A stretch of 64,000 nucleotides of DNA from assembly GCA_964388455.1 (NCBI GenBank), contig CAYMAN010000001.1, positions 1-64,000 on the forward strand, in the 5' to 3' direction. This stretch comes from JBBRWO01 sp964388455. GTDB lineage: Bacteria > Actinomycetota > Coriobacteriia > Anaerosomatales > JAAXUF01. The position numbers and the translations under genes were made by a program. The notes beneath the pieces are model-generated. The model ran no database searches. It was given only the letters and a program-made list of their open reading frames with translations, and was not told where the DNA came from. Positions 1 to 7,830 of the stretch are shown here, in pieces (position 1 is the first letter of the stretch; every line of letters starts with the position of its first letter).

Positions 1-637
1 TGTACTCGCCGCCCACGTAGCCGCCGTCATCGGCGAGGATGCGACCCTTGGTGATGGTGTGCGAGTAGCGACCGTCGAAGAAGAGCAGGCCGCGCTCACC
101 GCCGGCTGTGATCTCCGGGATTTCCGGCTCCACGAGCACGAGCTTGCCCGAGTCGAGCACCTCCGAGGCGTACTCGTCCAGCCGCGGGTCGTCGGCGCGC
201 GTGATGTGTGCGCCCCACGAGCCTGCACCGATGTTGGGCTTGATGACGACGCGCCCGCCGATCTTCTCGGCAGCGGTGTGGACCTCGGCGAGCGTTGCGG
301 CGACCAGGGTCGGGACGATGGTGACGCCTTGCGACTCGAGGTCGAGCAGGTAGCGCTTGTCGAAGTTCCAGCGAATGAGCCCCGGCGGATTGAGCACGCG
401 GTCGGACGGCAGCGAGTCGAGCCACGCGAGGAACTCGGCGGTGCGCAGCGAGTAATCCCACGGGCTGCGCATCACGATGAGGTCGAAGGCGCTCCAGTCG
501 ACGGCGGCGTCGTGCCAGACGACTGCCTCGGCGGGCACGCCTCGGCGAGCGAACTCGGCGAGGAGCGGCTCGAGGTCGAACTCGTGCTCGAGCAGCCACG
601 GGACGTCGGTGGTGACGAGCGCTAGGCGTGCGGACAA
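1..637 (-). CDS. ATP-grasp domain protein, C-terminus cut by window edge
   Basis: The reverse strand is open from a TTG start at 637 to the window edge, giving about 212 residues. The N-terminus (SARLALVTTDVPWLLEHE) leads into a pre-ATP-grasp Rossmann-like half. The central lysine and glycine-rich segment VVIKPNIGAGSWG is typical of the ATP-binding loop of RimK/glutathione-synthetase-like ATP-grasp enzymes, which ligate a carboxylate to an amine or thiol. A weak AGGGA lies upstream of the TTG. The substrate cannot be named, and the missing C-terminus would carry the metal-binding residues. The next gene upstream ends 11 bases away, so the two may be co-transcribed. Confidence 0.75.
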   Translation of the reverse strand, partial: MSARLALVTTDVPWLLEHEFDLEPLLAEFARRGVPAEAVVWHDAAVDWSAFDLIVMRSPWDYSLRTAEFLAWLDSLPSDRVLNPPGLIRWNFDKRYLLDLESQGVTIVPTLVAATLAEVHTAAEKIGGRVVIKPNIGAGSWGAHITRADDPRLDEYASEVLDSGKLVLVEPEIPEITAGGERGLLFFDGRYSHTITKGRILADDGGYVGGEY

Positions 638-647
638 AGTGGCGTCC

Positions 648-833
648 CTACATCTCGAGAAACTTCATCAGTTCGTACACGAGAAAGCCGGGCCAGAAGA
701 ACGCCTTGAAGAACCCAATGAGACCGCCAAAGAAGCTGGTGGCCGTCTGGATGTAGTAGATCACGGCCCCAAAGAAGCCGAGTCCGTACACTGCTCCTGC
801 ACCTGCTGCCGCGCCGTTGTTCTTGCCCGACAT
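648..833 (-). CDS. Small glycine-rich membrane protein, 61 aa
   Basis: This 61-residue protein starts MSGKNNGAAAGAG and then has an aromatic, hydrophobic stretch (AVYGLGFFGAVIYYI, later AFFWPGFLVYELMKFL) that can form two short membrane segments. A clear AAGGGGAACGAC precedes the ATG. It lies between purB upstream (49 bases) and the ATP-grasp gene downstream (11 bases) on the same strand. No function is recognised; small proteins of this kind are common in actinobacteria. Confidence 0.65.
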   Translation of the reverse strand: MSGKNNGAAAGAGAVYGLGFFGAVIYYIQTATSFFGGLIGFFKAFFWPGFLVYELMKFLEM

Positions 834-881
834 GTCGTTCCCCTTCTCGTGAATCCGTCGTGCCGACGCCTCCGCCGTGCG

Positions 882-2228
882 CTAGAACTCCAGCCCCGCC
901 ACGCGATCGAACAACACGCCCGTCCGCGTCAGGAACTGCCTCGGGTCGAAGCACGCCTCGACGGTCTCGAAGTCGAGCGGGAAGTCGTGCTCGCCGCCTT
1001 CGAGGTAGTCGCGGAAGCCGGGCCCCGGGACGGCGTTCTGGATGTCGTCCCAGACCTTCATCGCGGCGGTCTGCACCACCACGTACGCGTCCTCGCGCAG
1101 CATGCCGGTGTCGACCAGCGCGAGCAGCACGCGGCTCGAGTAGATAAGGCCGCGCGTGTACTCGAGGTTCGCCATCATGCGCTCGGGATAGAGCACCAGG
1201 CCGTCGAGGATCCACTCGAGCTTGCTGAGGATGTAGTCGAGCGCGATCGTCGAGTCCGCCAGCACCACGCGCTCCGCCGAGGAGTGGCTGATGTCGCGCT
1301 CGTGCCACAACGCCACGTTATCGAAGCCCACCTGGGCGTTGGCCTTGATGACGCGAGCCAGGCCGCAGACGCGCTCGGCGGTGATCGGATTGCGCTTGTG
1401 CGGCATCGCCGAGGAACCCTTCTGGCCCTTGGCGAACGGCTCCTCGGCCTCGAGCGTGTCGGACTTCTGAAGCGCTCGGACCTCCATCGCAATCTCCTCG
1501 GCGGAGGCGGCGACGGTGGCGAGGACGGCGAGGAACTGCGCGTGACGGTCGCGGGGGATGACCTGCGTGGACATGGGCTCGGGGGTCAGGCCGAGCTTGC
1601 CGCAGACGAACTCCTCCACGAACGGGTCGATGTTGGAGTAGCTGCCCACGGCGCCGGAGATAGCGCCGACGGCGACGTTCTCGCGGGTGCGGACCAGACG
1701 CTCCTCGGCGCGCTTCATGGCGAATGCCCAGCGGCCGAACTTCATGCCCATGGTCATCGGCTCGGCGTGGATGCCGTGCGTGCGGCCGACGCACAGGGTG
1801 TCGCGCTCCTCAAGCGCGCGGCGTTTGCAGATCGCGCCGATGCGGCGGACGTCGGCGATCAGGATGTCGGTGGCCTGCATCATCTGGTAGCAGAGCGCCG
1901 TGTCACCCAAGTCCGAGCTGGTCATGCCGTAGTGGACCCAGCGGCTGGGCTTGGGGTTGCCGTCGGGGATGCCGGCGTCGATGTACTCAGCCATGTTGGT
2001 GAGGAACGCGATGACGTCGTGGTTGGTGACGCGCTCGATCTCGTCGATGCGCGCAACGTCGCACGCGGCGTTCGCGCGGATGTGCGCGGCTTCCGCGTGC
2101 GTGATGCCCGCCTCGCCGAGCTGCGCCTGCGCCTCACACGCGAGGACCTCGATCTCCTGCCAGATGGCGAACTTGTTCTCGAGATCCCAGATGTGGGCCA
2201 TTTCCGGACGAGAGTAGCGAGGGATCAT
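882..2228 (-). CDS. purB: Adenylosuccinate lyase
   Basis: Cleaves adenylosuccinate to AMP and fumarate, and SAICAR to AICAR and fumarate, in purine synthesis; cytoplasmic homotetramer. The 448-residue product has the superfamily signature SSAMPHKRNP at residues 272-281 in the mobile catalytic loop, the TSSDLGDT segment near 103 and GRTHG at 148-152 with a catalytic histidine. Length is normal for the family. The open frame extends further upstream, but the ATG at 2228 (MIPRYSRPEMAHIW) is chosen because it has a strong GGAGG site 8 bases before it and matches typical PurB N-termini. It stands apart from other purine genes here. Confidence 0.97.
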   Translation of the reverse strand: MIPRYSRPEMAHIWDLENKFAIWQEIEVLACEAQAQLGEAGITHAEAAHIRANAACDVARIDEIERVTNHDVIAFLTNMAEYIDAGIPDGNPKPSRWVHYGMTSSDLGDTALCYQMMQATDILIADVRRIGAICKRRALEERDTLCVGRTHGIHAEPMTMGMKFGRWAFAMKRAEERLVRTRENVAVGAISGAVGSYSNIDPFVEEFVCGKLGLTPEPMSTQVIPRDRHAQFLAVLATVAASAEEIAMEVRALQKSDTLEAEEPFAKGQKGSSAMPHKRNPITAERVCGLARVIKANAQVGFDNVALWHERDISHSSAERVVLADSTIALDYILSKLEWILDGLVLYPERMMANLEYTRGLIYSSRVLLALVDTGMLREDAYVVVQTAAMKVWDDIQNAVPGPGFRDYLEGGEHDFPLDFETVEACFDPRQFLTRTGVLFDRVAGLEF

Positions 2229-2311
2229 GAGCAGAACCTCCGAGGAGAGTGTGGGTGAGGGCGCACCCGCATTATCGCCGAGGAGGGCGGTGGGTGCGAG
2301 TGGCAGCCGTC

Positions 2312-3403
2312 TCAGTCGGCTGCAGTCGTCACCCTGAGCGCCCGATGAGCTGCCGCCGGCACCGGCTCGCGTCGCCACATCTTGTCCGAGACGACCGCGG
2401 CGATCGCAACGACCAGCCACAGGACCAGCAGCCCGAGGTCGGACGTCGGCAAGAAGTTGGGCATCACGTTGAACGATGCATGCAGCACCGAAGTCAAAAA
2501 CAGGTCGCCGCCCGAGTGCCGATAGAACCACGCCAGGAAGATGGAGAGCAGAATCCGGAAGACTCCACCGCCGATCATCCCGCCGACAAGTTCCTCGGAG
2601 TAGAAGCCGTTGAGGTAGAGCGGCAGGTGCCACAGCGACCAGAACAGCGCCACCAGCAGGGCTGCGTTCAGCGGGCTCATACGCCGCTCTGCCTCGGGCT
2701 GCAGGAATCCTCTCCAGCCGGGCTCCTCGTTACCGCCCTGCGCCAGCAGGACCAGCACGAACGTGAGCGCGTAGTACGGAACAGTCGCCAGAAGTGGCTG
2801 GCCCCACAGGCCCGGGTACTCCACACCCGAGCCCACGAGCAACGCCAGTCCCCAGGAGGCAAGGATCATCGTCGGGTAGAACGCGAAGGCGAACGCCGCC
2901 CGCTTGAGGTTCAGGCGCGTCGGAATCAGCGATCCCATACGCTCGCGGACCGCCGCTTTCCGCGACACCGCGCTCGAGATCACCCAACCGCCCACCAGAC
3001 TCGCAGCAATCGCGCCGAGCACGACGGACACCGTCAGCGTCAGATCCGCTGCCAGCGTTTCATAGCCGGCCACGTTCCCCACAACGTAGCGCAGAGCCAT
3101 CACTCCGAACACCACCGCCGAGGACAGCGCCATGACCCCCAACCGACGCGGGCACAAGTCCGGCTTCGCGTCGCTTCGCAGCGCGAGCACCGCCACTGCC
3201 GCCAGCGCGGGACCGAACCCCCCGATCATCACCACGCTGGTCAGCAGCAGAGTCTGGCCGGCAAGCGGAATCGCCGCGAGCCAGATCAGCCAACTCCACG
3301 CGAAGGTCGCCGCCAGGAACGCGGTAACCGGCCGTTTCTTCGCCAGCTCCCGAAACCAGCTCTGCGCCCCAACCCCACCCTGTAGTGCGCCCGCTCTCGT
3401 CAT
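2312..3403 (-). CDS. CPBP family intramembrane metalloprotease (Rce1/Abi-like)
   Basis: A 363-residue protein with about eight hydrophobic segments. It has the three CPBP motifs: the EExxxR motif (NEEPGWRGFL), a second motif FWSLWHLP with histidine, and a third, HASFN. In this family the glutamates and histidines form a membrane-embedded active site; eukaryotic Rce1 trims CaaX proteins, while bacterial members act on peptides or are of unknown target. The ATG at 3403 overlaps the TGA of the methyltransferase gene (ATGA), so translation is coupled; a GTG at 3412 is the alternative start. It is the last gene of a three-gene operon with an ICMT-family protein. Confidence 0.88.
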   Translation of the reverse strand: MTRAGALQGGVGAQSWFRELAKKRPVTAFLAATFAWSWLIWLAAIPLAGQTLLLTSVVMIGGFGPALAAVAVLALRSDAKPDLCPRRLGVMALSSAVVFGVMALRYVVGNVAGYETLAADLTLTVSVVLGAIAASLVGGWVISSAVSRKAAVRERMGSLIPTRLNLKRAAFAFAFYPTMILASWGLALLVGSGVEYPGLWGQPLLATVPYYALTFVLVLLAQGGNEEPGWRGFLQPEAERRMSPLNAALLVALFWSLWHLPLYLNGFYSEELVGGMIGGGVFRILLSIFLAWFYRHSGGDLFLTSVLHASFNVMPNFLPTSDLGLLVLWLVVAIAAVVSDKMWRREPVPAAAHRALRVTTAAD

Positions 3404-3972
3404 GCCGTCCACACTCCCTGAATCGTCCCACCCATCAGTGGCACCGAACCTGTCGTCGGCGCCGTCAGTTCACGAAACCCCGCCTCCGCCAGCTGCCCCA
3501 GCAACTCCTCGGCGGTCATGCCATGCGTCACCGGCTCGCGCAGATGCAGCCGACCACCGTGCCGTAGCGACTCGGCGAGTCGTCGCAGCGTCTGGCTGCG
3601 CTGGGTCGCAGTCATGTCGTGCAACACGAAGTGCGCGACCGCCGAGTCAAACGCTCCGACGCGCGACCACTCGGACGCGTCTGCGACCACGAACTCGACC
3701 CGGCCCCGAAAGCGCTCCAGCCGCCTGTGGGCAATGGCCACCCACCTGGGGTCGATGTCGACGCAAACCAGCCGCCCTGCGGGGAGCGCGGCCGCCAAGT
3801 GACGCGCGCACGCTCCCCCGCCGGTCCCGATCTCGAGCACGCACTCGGTGCCGAGAAGCCCGAGCCCCGAGACCCAGCGCCGGTAGACGCCGGCACCCAG
3901 CCCGTTGCCGACCGCGGCCTCGACCGCGACCTCCAGCCACGGCAACTTCGACGTTGCGACGCTCCCGTTCAT
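3400..3972 (-). CDS. Class I SAM-dependent methyltransferase
   Basis: A 190-residue protein with SAM-binding motif I (VLEIGTGGGACA), an acidic motif II position (VCVDID) and motif III-like VADASEW, as in small-molecule methyltransferases of the UbiE/Methyltransf_25 type. Its start overlaps the stop of the ICMT-family gene and its stop overlaps the start of the CPBP protease gene (ATGA on both sides), so the three proteins are translationally coupled. The substrate is not identifiable; coupling to two membrane proteins suggests a lipid, isoprenoid or membrane-associated substrate, which is inference. Confidence 0.88.
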   Translation of the reverse strand: MNGSVATSKLPWLEVAVEAAVGNGLGAGVYRRWVSGLGLLGTECVLEIGTGGGACARHLAAALPAGRLVCVDIDPRWVAIAHRRLERFRGRVEFVVADASEWSRVGAFDSAVAHFVLHDMTATQRSQTLRRLAESLRHGGRLHLREPVTHGMTAEELLGQLAEAGFRELTAPTTGSVPLMGGTIQGVWTA

Positions 3973-4658
3973 CGCCGGCTGCGCTCGATTGCTGCGCGGT
4001 CGATGCGAGCGGCTGCGCCGCTGGTGTTACGCGCTCGACGAAAGATCCGCGTCGGCAGGAACATGCCGGTTGTCTCGGCATAGTCGTCATAGGCCGCACC
4101 GAACTCGGCGCGCATGTCGGCCTCCTCGCGACGCGCGAGGCGGTAGTAGATCACGCCGAGAATCGGCCACATGACCAGCATCGGCAGCGTGACCCACTCG
4201 AGCAGCATGCCGATGGTGAAGCACGCGAAGCCGGTGTACTGCGGGTGACGGATGAAGCGGTAGATGCCGCTCGTGACCAGATGGCCCTCACCGCGATCGC
4301 GGCTCCAGTAGTCGCGGTAGATGGCGCGCCAGCCCGAGATGATCAGCACAGCGCCGATGAGGTACAGGAAGATCGCGATGTTGGTGCCCAGAAGGCCTAC
4401 TTCCGCTATCAGCGTGTGGCCCCAGAGAACTCCGTCAGGGAGCGTGCGACCCAGGACCCCTGAGAGCGCGTACATCGACAGCGGAATCCCGAACATCTCG
4501 AGCGCGAGTGCCACGACAAAGGCCAGGAACGCTCCCCTGGGCTTCACCCCGCTCTTCTTGTAGAACGGCGTGAAGAACAGGAAAGCGCCGAACACCGCGA
4601 CCCACACCACCGCGACGCCCCAGTTACCCATGTGACTCATGACCGGATCGATGCTCAT
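3969..4658 (-). CDS. Isoprenylcysteine carboxyl methyltransferase (ICMT/PEMT-like) family membrane protein
   Basis: A 229-residue protein with five or so hydrophobic segments and the signature GIYRFIRHPQYTGF followed by a hydrophobic helix and a YYRLARREE motif near the C-terminus. This matches the ICMT/NnrU/PEMT fold, in which membrane enzymes methylate carboxyl or amine groups using SAM. AGGAGG lies 7 bases before the ATG. First gene of the ICMT-methyltransferase-CPBP operon; its promoter region carries two palindromic operators shared with the divergent TetR gene. Bacterial members methylate varied substrates, so the substrate is open. Confidence 0.87.
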   Translation of the reverse strand: MSIDPVMSHMGNWGVAVVWVAVFGAFLFFTPFYKKSGVKPRGAFLAFVVALALEMFGIPLSMYALSGVLGRTLPDGVLWGHTLIAEVGLLGTNIAIFLYLIGAVLIISGWRAIYRDYWSRDRGEGHLVTSGIYRFIRHPQYTGFACFTIGMLLEWVTLPMLVMWPILGVIYYRLARREEADMRAEFGAAYDDYAETTGMFLPTRIFRRARNTSGAAARIDRAAIERSRR

Positions 4659-4722
4659 CCCGGCCCCTCCTCTCTCTCCGCTCGTCGAGCGGCCCTGGCA
4701 CTCGGTTCAGACCGAGCTTGCT

Positions 4723-4760
4723 GTCTACACTGTAGACATAGTAGAGTCTACGGCGTAGAC
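4723..4760. promoter_or_regulatory. Tandem TetR-type operators
   Basis: Two perfect 15-base palindromes occur: GTCTACACTGTAGAC at 4723-4737 and GTCTACGGCGTAGAC at 4746-4760. Both have GTCTAC/GTAGAC arms with a 3-base centre, and the centres are 23 bases apart. They lie between the divergent ICMT operon and TetR gene and overlap the ICMT promoter. The best explanation is autoregulation and repression of both directions by the adjacent TetR protein. Confidence 0.85.
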
Positions 4761-4767
4761 ACGTCAA
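4738..4767 (-). promoter_or_regulatory. Promoter of the ICMT-methyltransferase-CPBP operon
   Basis: Reading on the minus strand, TTGACG (4767-4762) and TACTAT (4743-4738) are separated by 18 bases, close to the vegetative consensus. The -35/spacer region coincides with one TetR-type palindrome and the start-site side with the other, so repressor binding would block polymerase directly. Confidence 0.6.
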
Positions 4768-4799
4768 GCCCTCATCGGATTCCGGCTGAAAGGTCCGTC

Positions 4800-5477
4800 A
4801 TGTCGAAGGAACAGGAGAGCCCCGCGTCCCTCACCAGGCGGGTCGAGTCCCTCAACCGCGAGGTGCTGGTGAAGACCGCTCTCGAGATCGTCGACAGGGA
4901 CGGGCTCGCGTCGCTCTCCATGCGCAAGTTGGGCGCCGAGCTGGGCGTCGACCCGATGGCGGCGTACCGTCACCTTCCCAACAAAGAGGCGCTGCTGGAC
5001 GCGGTGATCGACGCCGTGGTCGCAGAGACGGTGATCGACATCGACGAGGCCCTATCGTGGCAGGACCAGATGCGACAACTCCTCGCCAGCTACTACACGG
5101 CCGTCATGGCGCACCCCAACGCGCTCCCGCTTCTGCCGGTGAGGCAGCTTCGAACGCCCGCGTCCCTGCGCGTCGTGGAGCGCGCGCTTCAGATCCTCGT
5201 CGATGCCGGGACCTCACTACGCGAAGCGGTACTCGTGGTCAACGTCGCCGGCCTGCTGACTGTGGGTGTGGCGATGGCGGCGGCGTCGCCTCCCGCCGAA
5301 GGTGATGGGAGCCACAATCCTCCCGGCCAGCTGAGTGCTGCCGACTTCCCGATGCTCACGGAGGCCTACCGTACCGCCGAGGGGACGGACTTCTCGGGAG
5401 TGCTCGAGTTCGCGGTCGACGCGTTGCTTGCACGCATCGAGGTGACCGAGCCGCCATCTAAACCCCAGGGCCGCTGA
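4800..5477 (+). CDS. TetR family transcriptional repressor (TetR_C type)
   Basis: A 225-residue regulator. The N-terminal helix-turn-helix is seen in residues about 20-65 (ALEIVDRDGLASLSMRKLG, then MAAYRHLPNKEALLDAV), followed by an all-helical ligand-binding half like the classical TetR C-terminal domain. The ATG at 4800 is preferred to earlier in-frame starts because AAAGG precedes it and because the operators lie between it and those starts. It is divergent from the ICMT-methyltransferase-CPBP operon and very probably controls it through the twin GTCTAC palindromes. Ligand unknown. Confidence 0.9.
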   Translation: MSKEQESPASLTRRVESLNREVLVKTALEIVDRDGLASLSMRKLGAELGVDPMAAYRHLPNKEALLDAVIDAVVAETVIDIDEALSWQDQMRQLLASYYTAVMAHPNALPLLPVRQLRTPASLRVVERALQILVDAGTSLREAVLVVNVAGLLTVGVAMAAASPPAEGDGSHNPPGQLSAADFPMLTEAYRTAEGTDFSGVLEFAVDALLARIEVTEPPSKPQGR

Positions 5478-5522
5478 TGGAGCTCCCGCCGGCGCTTGGG
5501 TTGAGGTGGCGGCTGGGAACGT

Positions 5523-5774
5523 CTACAGAACTGCGGCGCCGGATTCAGCCGGCTCAACGGAACTTGCGGAACTTGCGGTGCCCGTCTTCTCCTTCGCACC
5601 CGCACCCACCAGCGCCACGCCCGTCAGCGCGAATCCGGCATGCCACACCACCGAACTCAGCAGCAGCGTCAGCGTGTCGATCTTCCCGCTCACGACCTGG
5701 GCGAAGATCCACACCATGCAGATCAGCGCACTCGCCCTAAGCGACCAGCCCACGATTCTCAGTGTCAGCTTCAT
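5523..5774 (-). CDS. Small two-helix membrane protein, 83 aa
   Basis: The 83-residue product has two hydrophobic segments (about residues 10-32 and 36-60) and a polar, alanine/serine-rich tail. GGGGAGAACG precedes the ATG, and the site overlaps the stop of the preceding small gene 9 bases upstream, so the two form a pair. No family is recognised. The pair sits downstream of an operator copy shared with the neighbouring TetR gene. Confidence 0.6.
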   Translation of the reverse strand: MKLTLRIVGWSLRASALICMVWIFAQVVSGKIDTLTLLLSSVVWHAGFALTGVALVGAGAKEKTGTASSASSVEPAESGAAVL

Positions 5775-5783
5775 CGTTCTCCC

Positions 5784-5975
5784 CTAACCTCTCGTCTGCA
5801 TGATCAACATCAGCGCGGCGACACCCGCAACACCGTGGAACCCAACGGCCCATCCAAGAATCTGCGGGCTCCAGACCTTCTCGGCGCCGCTGGACACTCG
5901 GGCGCCGAGATTGATTCCGCACGCCACGCTGCACAGCACCAGCAAGGCGGCTCCGATCCACAACAGTACGGACAT
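5784..5975 (-). CDS. Small two-helix membrane protein, 63 aa
   Basis: The 63-residue product has an N-terminal hydrophobic segment with a cysteine (LLVLCSVACGI) and a second one ending MLIMQTRG. A strong GAGGAGAAGGAG stretch precedes the ATG. It is the first gene of a pair with the 83-aa membrane protein. A 26-base operator-like inverted repeat 60 bases upstream matches those in front of the TetR gene. Function not recognised; a membrane-stress or transport accessory role is only a guess from context. Confidence 0.62.
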   Translation of the reverse strand: MSVLLWIGAALLVLCSVACGINLGARVSSGAEKVWSPQILGWAVGFHGVAGVAALMLIMQTRG

Positions 5976-6033
5976 GACACTCTCCTTCTCCTCAGGGCGC
6001 CGATGCGCCTCCTTGACTCACTGAATACTTCTC

Positions 6034-6059
6034 GGATACTCATTGCGTTTCCAGTTTCC
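6034..6059. promoter_or_regulatory. TetR operator copy upstream of the small membrane-protein pair
   Basis: A 26-base element with left arm GGATACT and right arm AGTTTCC, and the internal block CTCATTGCG identical to the element at 6672. It lies in front of the 63-aa/83-aa gene pair and just after the end of the TetR gene, so the TetR protein likely regulates this pair. Confidence 0.7.
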
Positions 6060-6109
6060 CCAGGGCCGAATAGTGGCCGCTCCTCACCCGCGAGAGCGGC
6101 CAGCGGTGC

Positions 6110-6646
6110 CTAACCGACGAAGCGCAGGATGCGCTCGACCAACTCCTCATCGCGGTCGTACGCGGGATCCGAGTTCACGATCACGAGGTACTCCACTATC
6201 ATCGCCGCGACCATCTTTTCAACCAGGTGCGCGTCGCCGGCGGGGAACTCGCCTGCGGCCATACCGTCGGCTACGAACTCGCGGATAAGCTCGCCATTGG
6301 CCTGGGTGAACGCGTCAGCGGCGATCTCGTACTCCTGCATCCACTCGGTCTCTGTGGTCTCGTCGATGTGGGTTCGCGCAGAGGCGATCACGTACTTCAC
6401 CAGCGTCTCCACCTTCGCCCGGTTGCTGGGCAGCTTCGCTACGTTCGTCTTGATGTGAAGTTTCTGCTCCGCGGCCTGCCGCTCGACGACGTAGCCGTAC
6501 AGCTCGCGCTTACCCGAGAAGTGCACGTAGATCGTCTTCTTGGAGATGTGAAGCTCAGCGGCCACCTCGTCGAGCGAGGTCTTCGCGTAGCCAAAGCGAC
6601 TGACGTGCTTCTCGAACACATCCGCGATCTCTTGCTTCGATGCCAT
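6110..6646 (-). CDS. TetR/AcrR family transcriptional regulator
   Basis: A 178-residue regulator. Residues 1-50 form the helix-turn-helix (VFEKHVSRFGYAKTSLDEV, then ISKKTIYVHFSGKRELYGYV); the rest is a helical ligand-binding domain. The ATG at 6646 is chosen because a perfect GAAGGAGG lies 6-7 bases before it; in-frame starts further upstream would run through the operator. Two copies of the GGAAACT..AGTTTCC operator lie directly upstream and one lies downstream before the small membrane proteins, consistent with autoregulation and local control. Confidence 0.9.
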   Translation of the reverse strand: MASKQEIADVFEKHVSRFGYAKTSLDEVAAELHISKKTIYVHFSGKRELYGYVVERQAAEQKLHIKTNVAKLPSNRAKVETLVKYVIASARTHIDETTETEWMQEYEIAADAFTQANGELIREFVADGMAAGEFPAGDAHLVEKMVAAMIVEYLVIVNSDPAYDRDEELVERILRFVG

Positions 6647-6671
6647 CGTGCACCTCCTTCGTGAACCTCGC

Positions 6672-6728
6672 GGAAACTCATTGCGTACACAGTTTCCATC
6701 ACGGAAACTCATCTGTCAAGTAGTTTCC
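6672..6728. promoter_or_regulatory. Tandem TetR operators between TetR gene and GNAT gene
   Basis: Two 26-base elements, 6672-6697 and 6703-6728, each begin GGAAACT and end AGTTTCC with a 12-base centre. They are 31 bases apart start to start, about three helical turns. Together with the copy at 6034-6059 they define the binding pattern of the adjacent TetR protein. The second element ends 23 bases before the -10 of the divergent GNAT gene, so that gene may be co-regulated. Confidence 0.8.
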
Positions 6729-6750
6729 CCGATTCGTTTTGCGACCCGGG

Positions 6751-6756
6751 TACACT
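6751..6756 (+). promoter_or_regulatory. -10 element of a probable leaderless GNAT transcript
   Basis: TACACT at 6751-6756 ends seven bases before the A of the ATG at 6763, placing the start site on the start codon. No ribosome-binding site is visible before the ATG, which fits a leaderless mRNA. The -35 region is poor. Confidence 0.4.
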
Positions 6757-6762
6757 CACGTC

Positions 6763-7320
6763 ATGACCTCACCAGCTGTCCACATCGTCGAAGCATCCTC
6801 TCCCGAGCAGATCGCTGCAGTCCGCGCACTGTTCGCGGCATACGCCGCGTCGCTCGGCTGGGACGACTCCGACGGCCGACTCCGCGCGGAGCTCGACGGC
6901 CTCCCCGGCACCTACTCCCCGCCCGTCGGCTCGCTGATGCTGGCGCTCGTCGCCGACGAACCCGCAGGCGCGCTCGGCCTGCAGGTCGTGCCGGAGTCCG
7001 CGCGCATCCCCGGCACCGGCGCCGAGACGGCCGGCGAGCTCAAGCGCCTCTTCGTCGCGGACCGGTTTCGGCGCTTCGGCGTTGGTCGCGCGCTCATGCT
7101 GCGCTCGGAGTCCGAGGCGATCGCCCGCGGCTACGACTCACTCGTTCTCACCACAAGCGCCGAGATGTTTCCGTTCGCTCAAGGACTCTACGACTCTCTC
7201 GGCTATGTGGAATCGGTGCCGTATCGCGACGACATGCCGTGGCCGGAGATCCGCTGGATGCGCAAGGAGCTTACCGGCAGCCACGCTGCGCCCGGTGACC
7301 ACGGGATTGTGGGTACATAA
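6763..7320 (+). CDS. GNAT family N-acetyltransferase
   Basis: A 185-residue acetyltransferase. The acetyl-CoA pyrophosphate loop is seen as RRFGVGRALM, preceded by the beta-strand ELKRLFVADRF, and the C-terminal LYDSLGYVES is typical of the fold. Such enzymes transfer acetyl groups to amines; the substrate is unknown. The ATG at 6763 (MTSPAVHIVE) is preferred to the in-frame codon at 6739 because the apparent -10 element lies between them. Stand-alone gene, possibly under the adjacent TetR operators. Confidence 0.88.
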   Translation: MTSPAVHIVEASSPEQIAAVRALFAAYAASLGWDDSDGRLRAELDGLPGTYSPPVGSLMLALVADEPAGALGLQVVPESARIPGTGAETAGELKRLFVADRFRRFGVGRALMLRSESEAIARGYDSLVLTTSAEMFPFAQGLYDSLGYVESVPYRDDMPWPEIRWMRKELTGSHAAPGDHGIVGT

Positions 7321-7371
7321 AAGCGCACCCTAGGGCGAGTTGCTCGCCCGCTATCAGAATCGAGGTGCGTC

Positions 7372-7767
7372 ATGTCAGGACTGAGTGAGTACCCGGTCGC
7401 CGGAGTCCTCAGAGCTGAGAGCTTCGACCGAGCCAAGAAGTTCTACACCGAGAAGCTCGGCCTCTCCGTCGCCAAGGATTTGGGCGCCGACAGCGCGATG
7501 TTCGGCGCTGGCGACGGCTCGATGTTCATGGTCTACGAGCGCCCGGGGATGCCTGCCCCCGAGAACACCGCACTCGGGTTCGCGCTTCCGGCCGATGCCT
7601 TCGACGCCGCGGTTGCGGAGCTGAGAGCCAATGGCGTCGTGTTCGAGGAGTACGACATGCCCGAGGTCGGCATCAAGACCATCGACGGTGTGGCCATGGA
7701 CGGCGACGCCAAGATGGCGTGGTTCAAGGATCCCGACGGCAACATCATCAACATCGCCACGATGTAG
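7372..7767 (+). CDS. VOC (glyoxalase/bleomycin-resistance) family protein
   Basis: A 131-residue single-module VOC protein: an N-terminal half (SFDRAKKFYTEKLGLSV) and a C-terminal half ending in MAWFKDPDGNIINIA, the usual last strand with the metal-ligand region. AGGTG precedes the ATG. The family includes glyoxalase I, dioxygenases and antibiotic-binding proteins, which work as dimers; specific function cannot be assigned. Confidence 0.88.
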   Translation: MSGLSEYPVAGVLRAESFDRAKKFYTEKLGLSVAKDLGADSAMFGAGDGSMFMVYERPGMPAPENTALGFALPADAFDAAVAELRANGVVFEEYDMPEVGIKTIDGVAMDGDAKMAWFKDPDGNIINIATM

Positions 7768-7830
7768 GGACCGCGCGCGCGACAACCCCGGCGGGCGCGC
7801 AGGGTATGAACCTCCTCGGGAGGGATCACC

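Noticed and set aside
477..2258. Long plus-strand open frame opposite purB (593 codons)
   Set aside because: It is antisense to a clearly conserved purB. High GC leaves the opposite strand open, and there is no ribosome site or recognisable protein.
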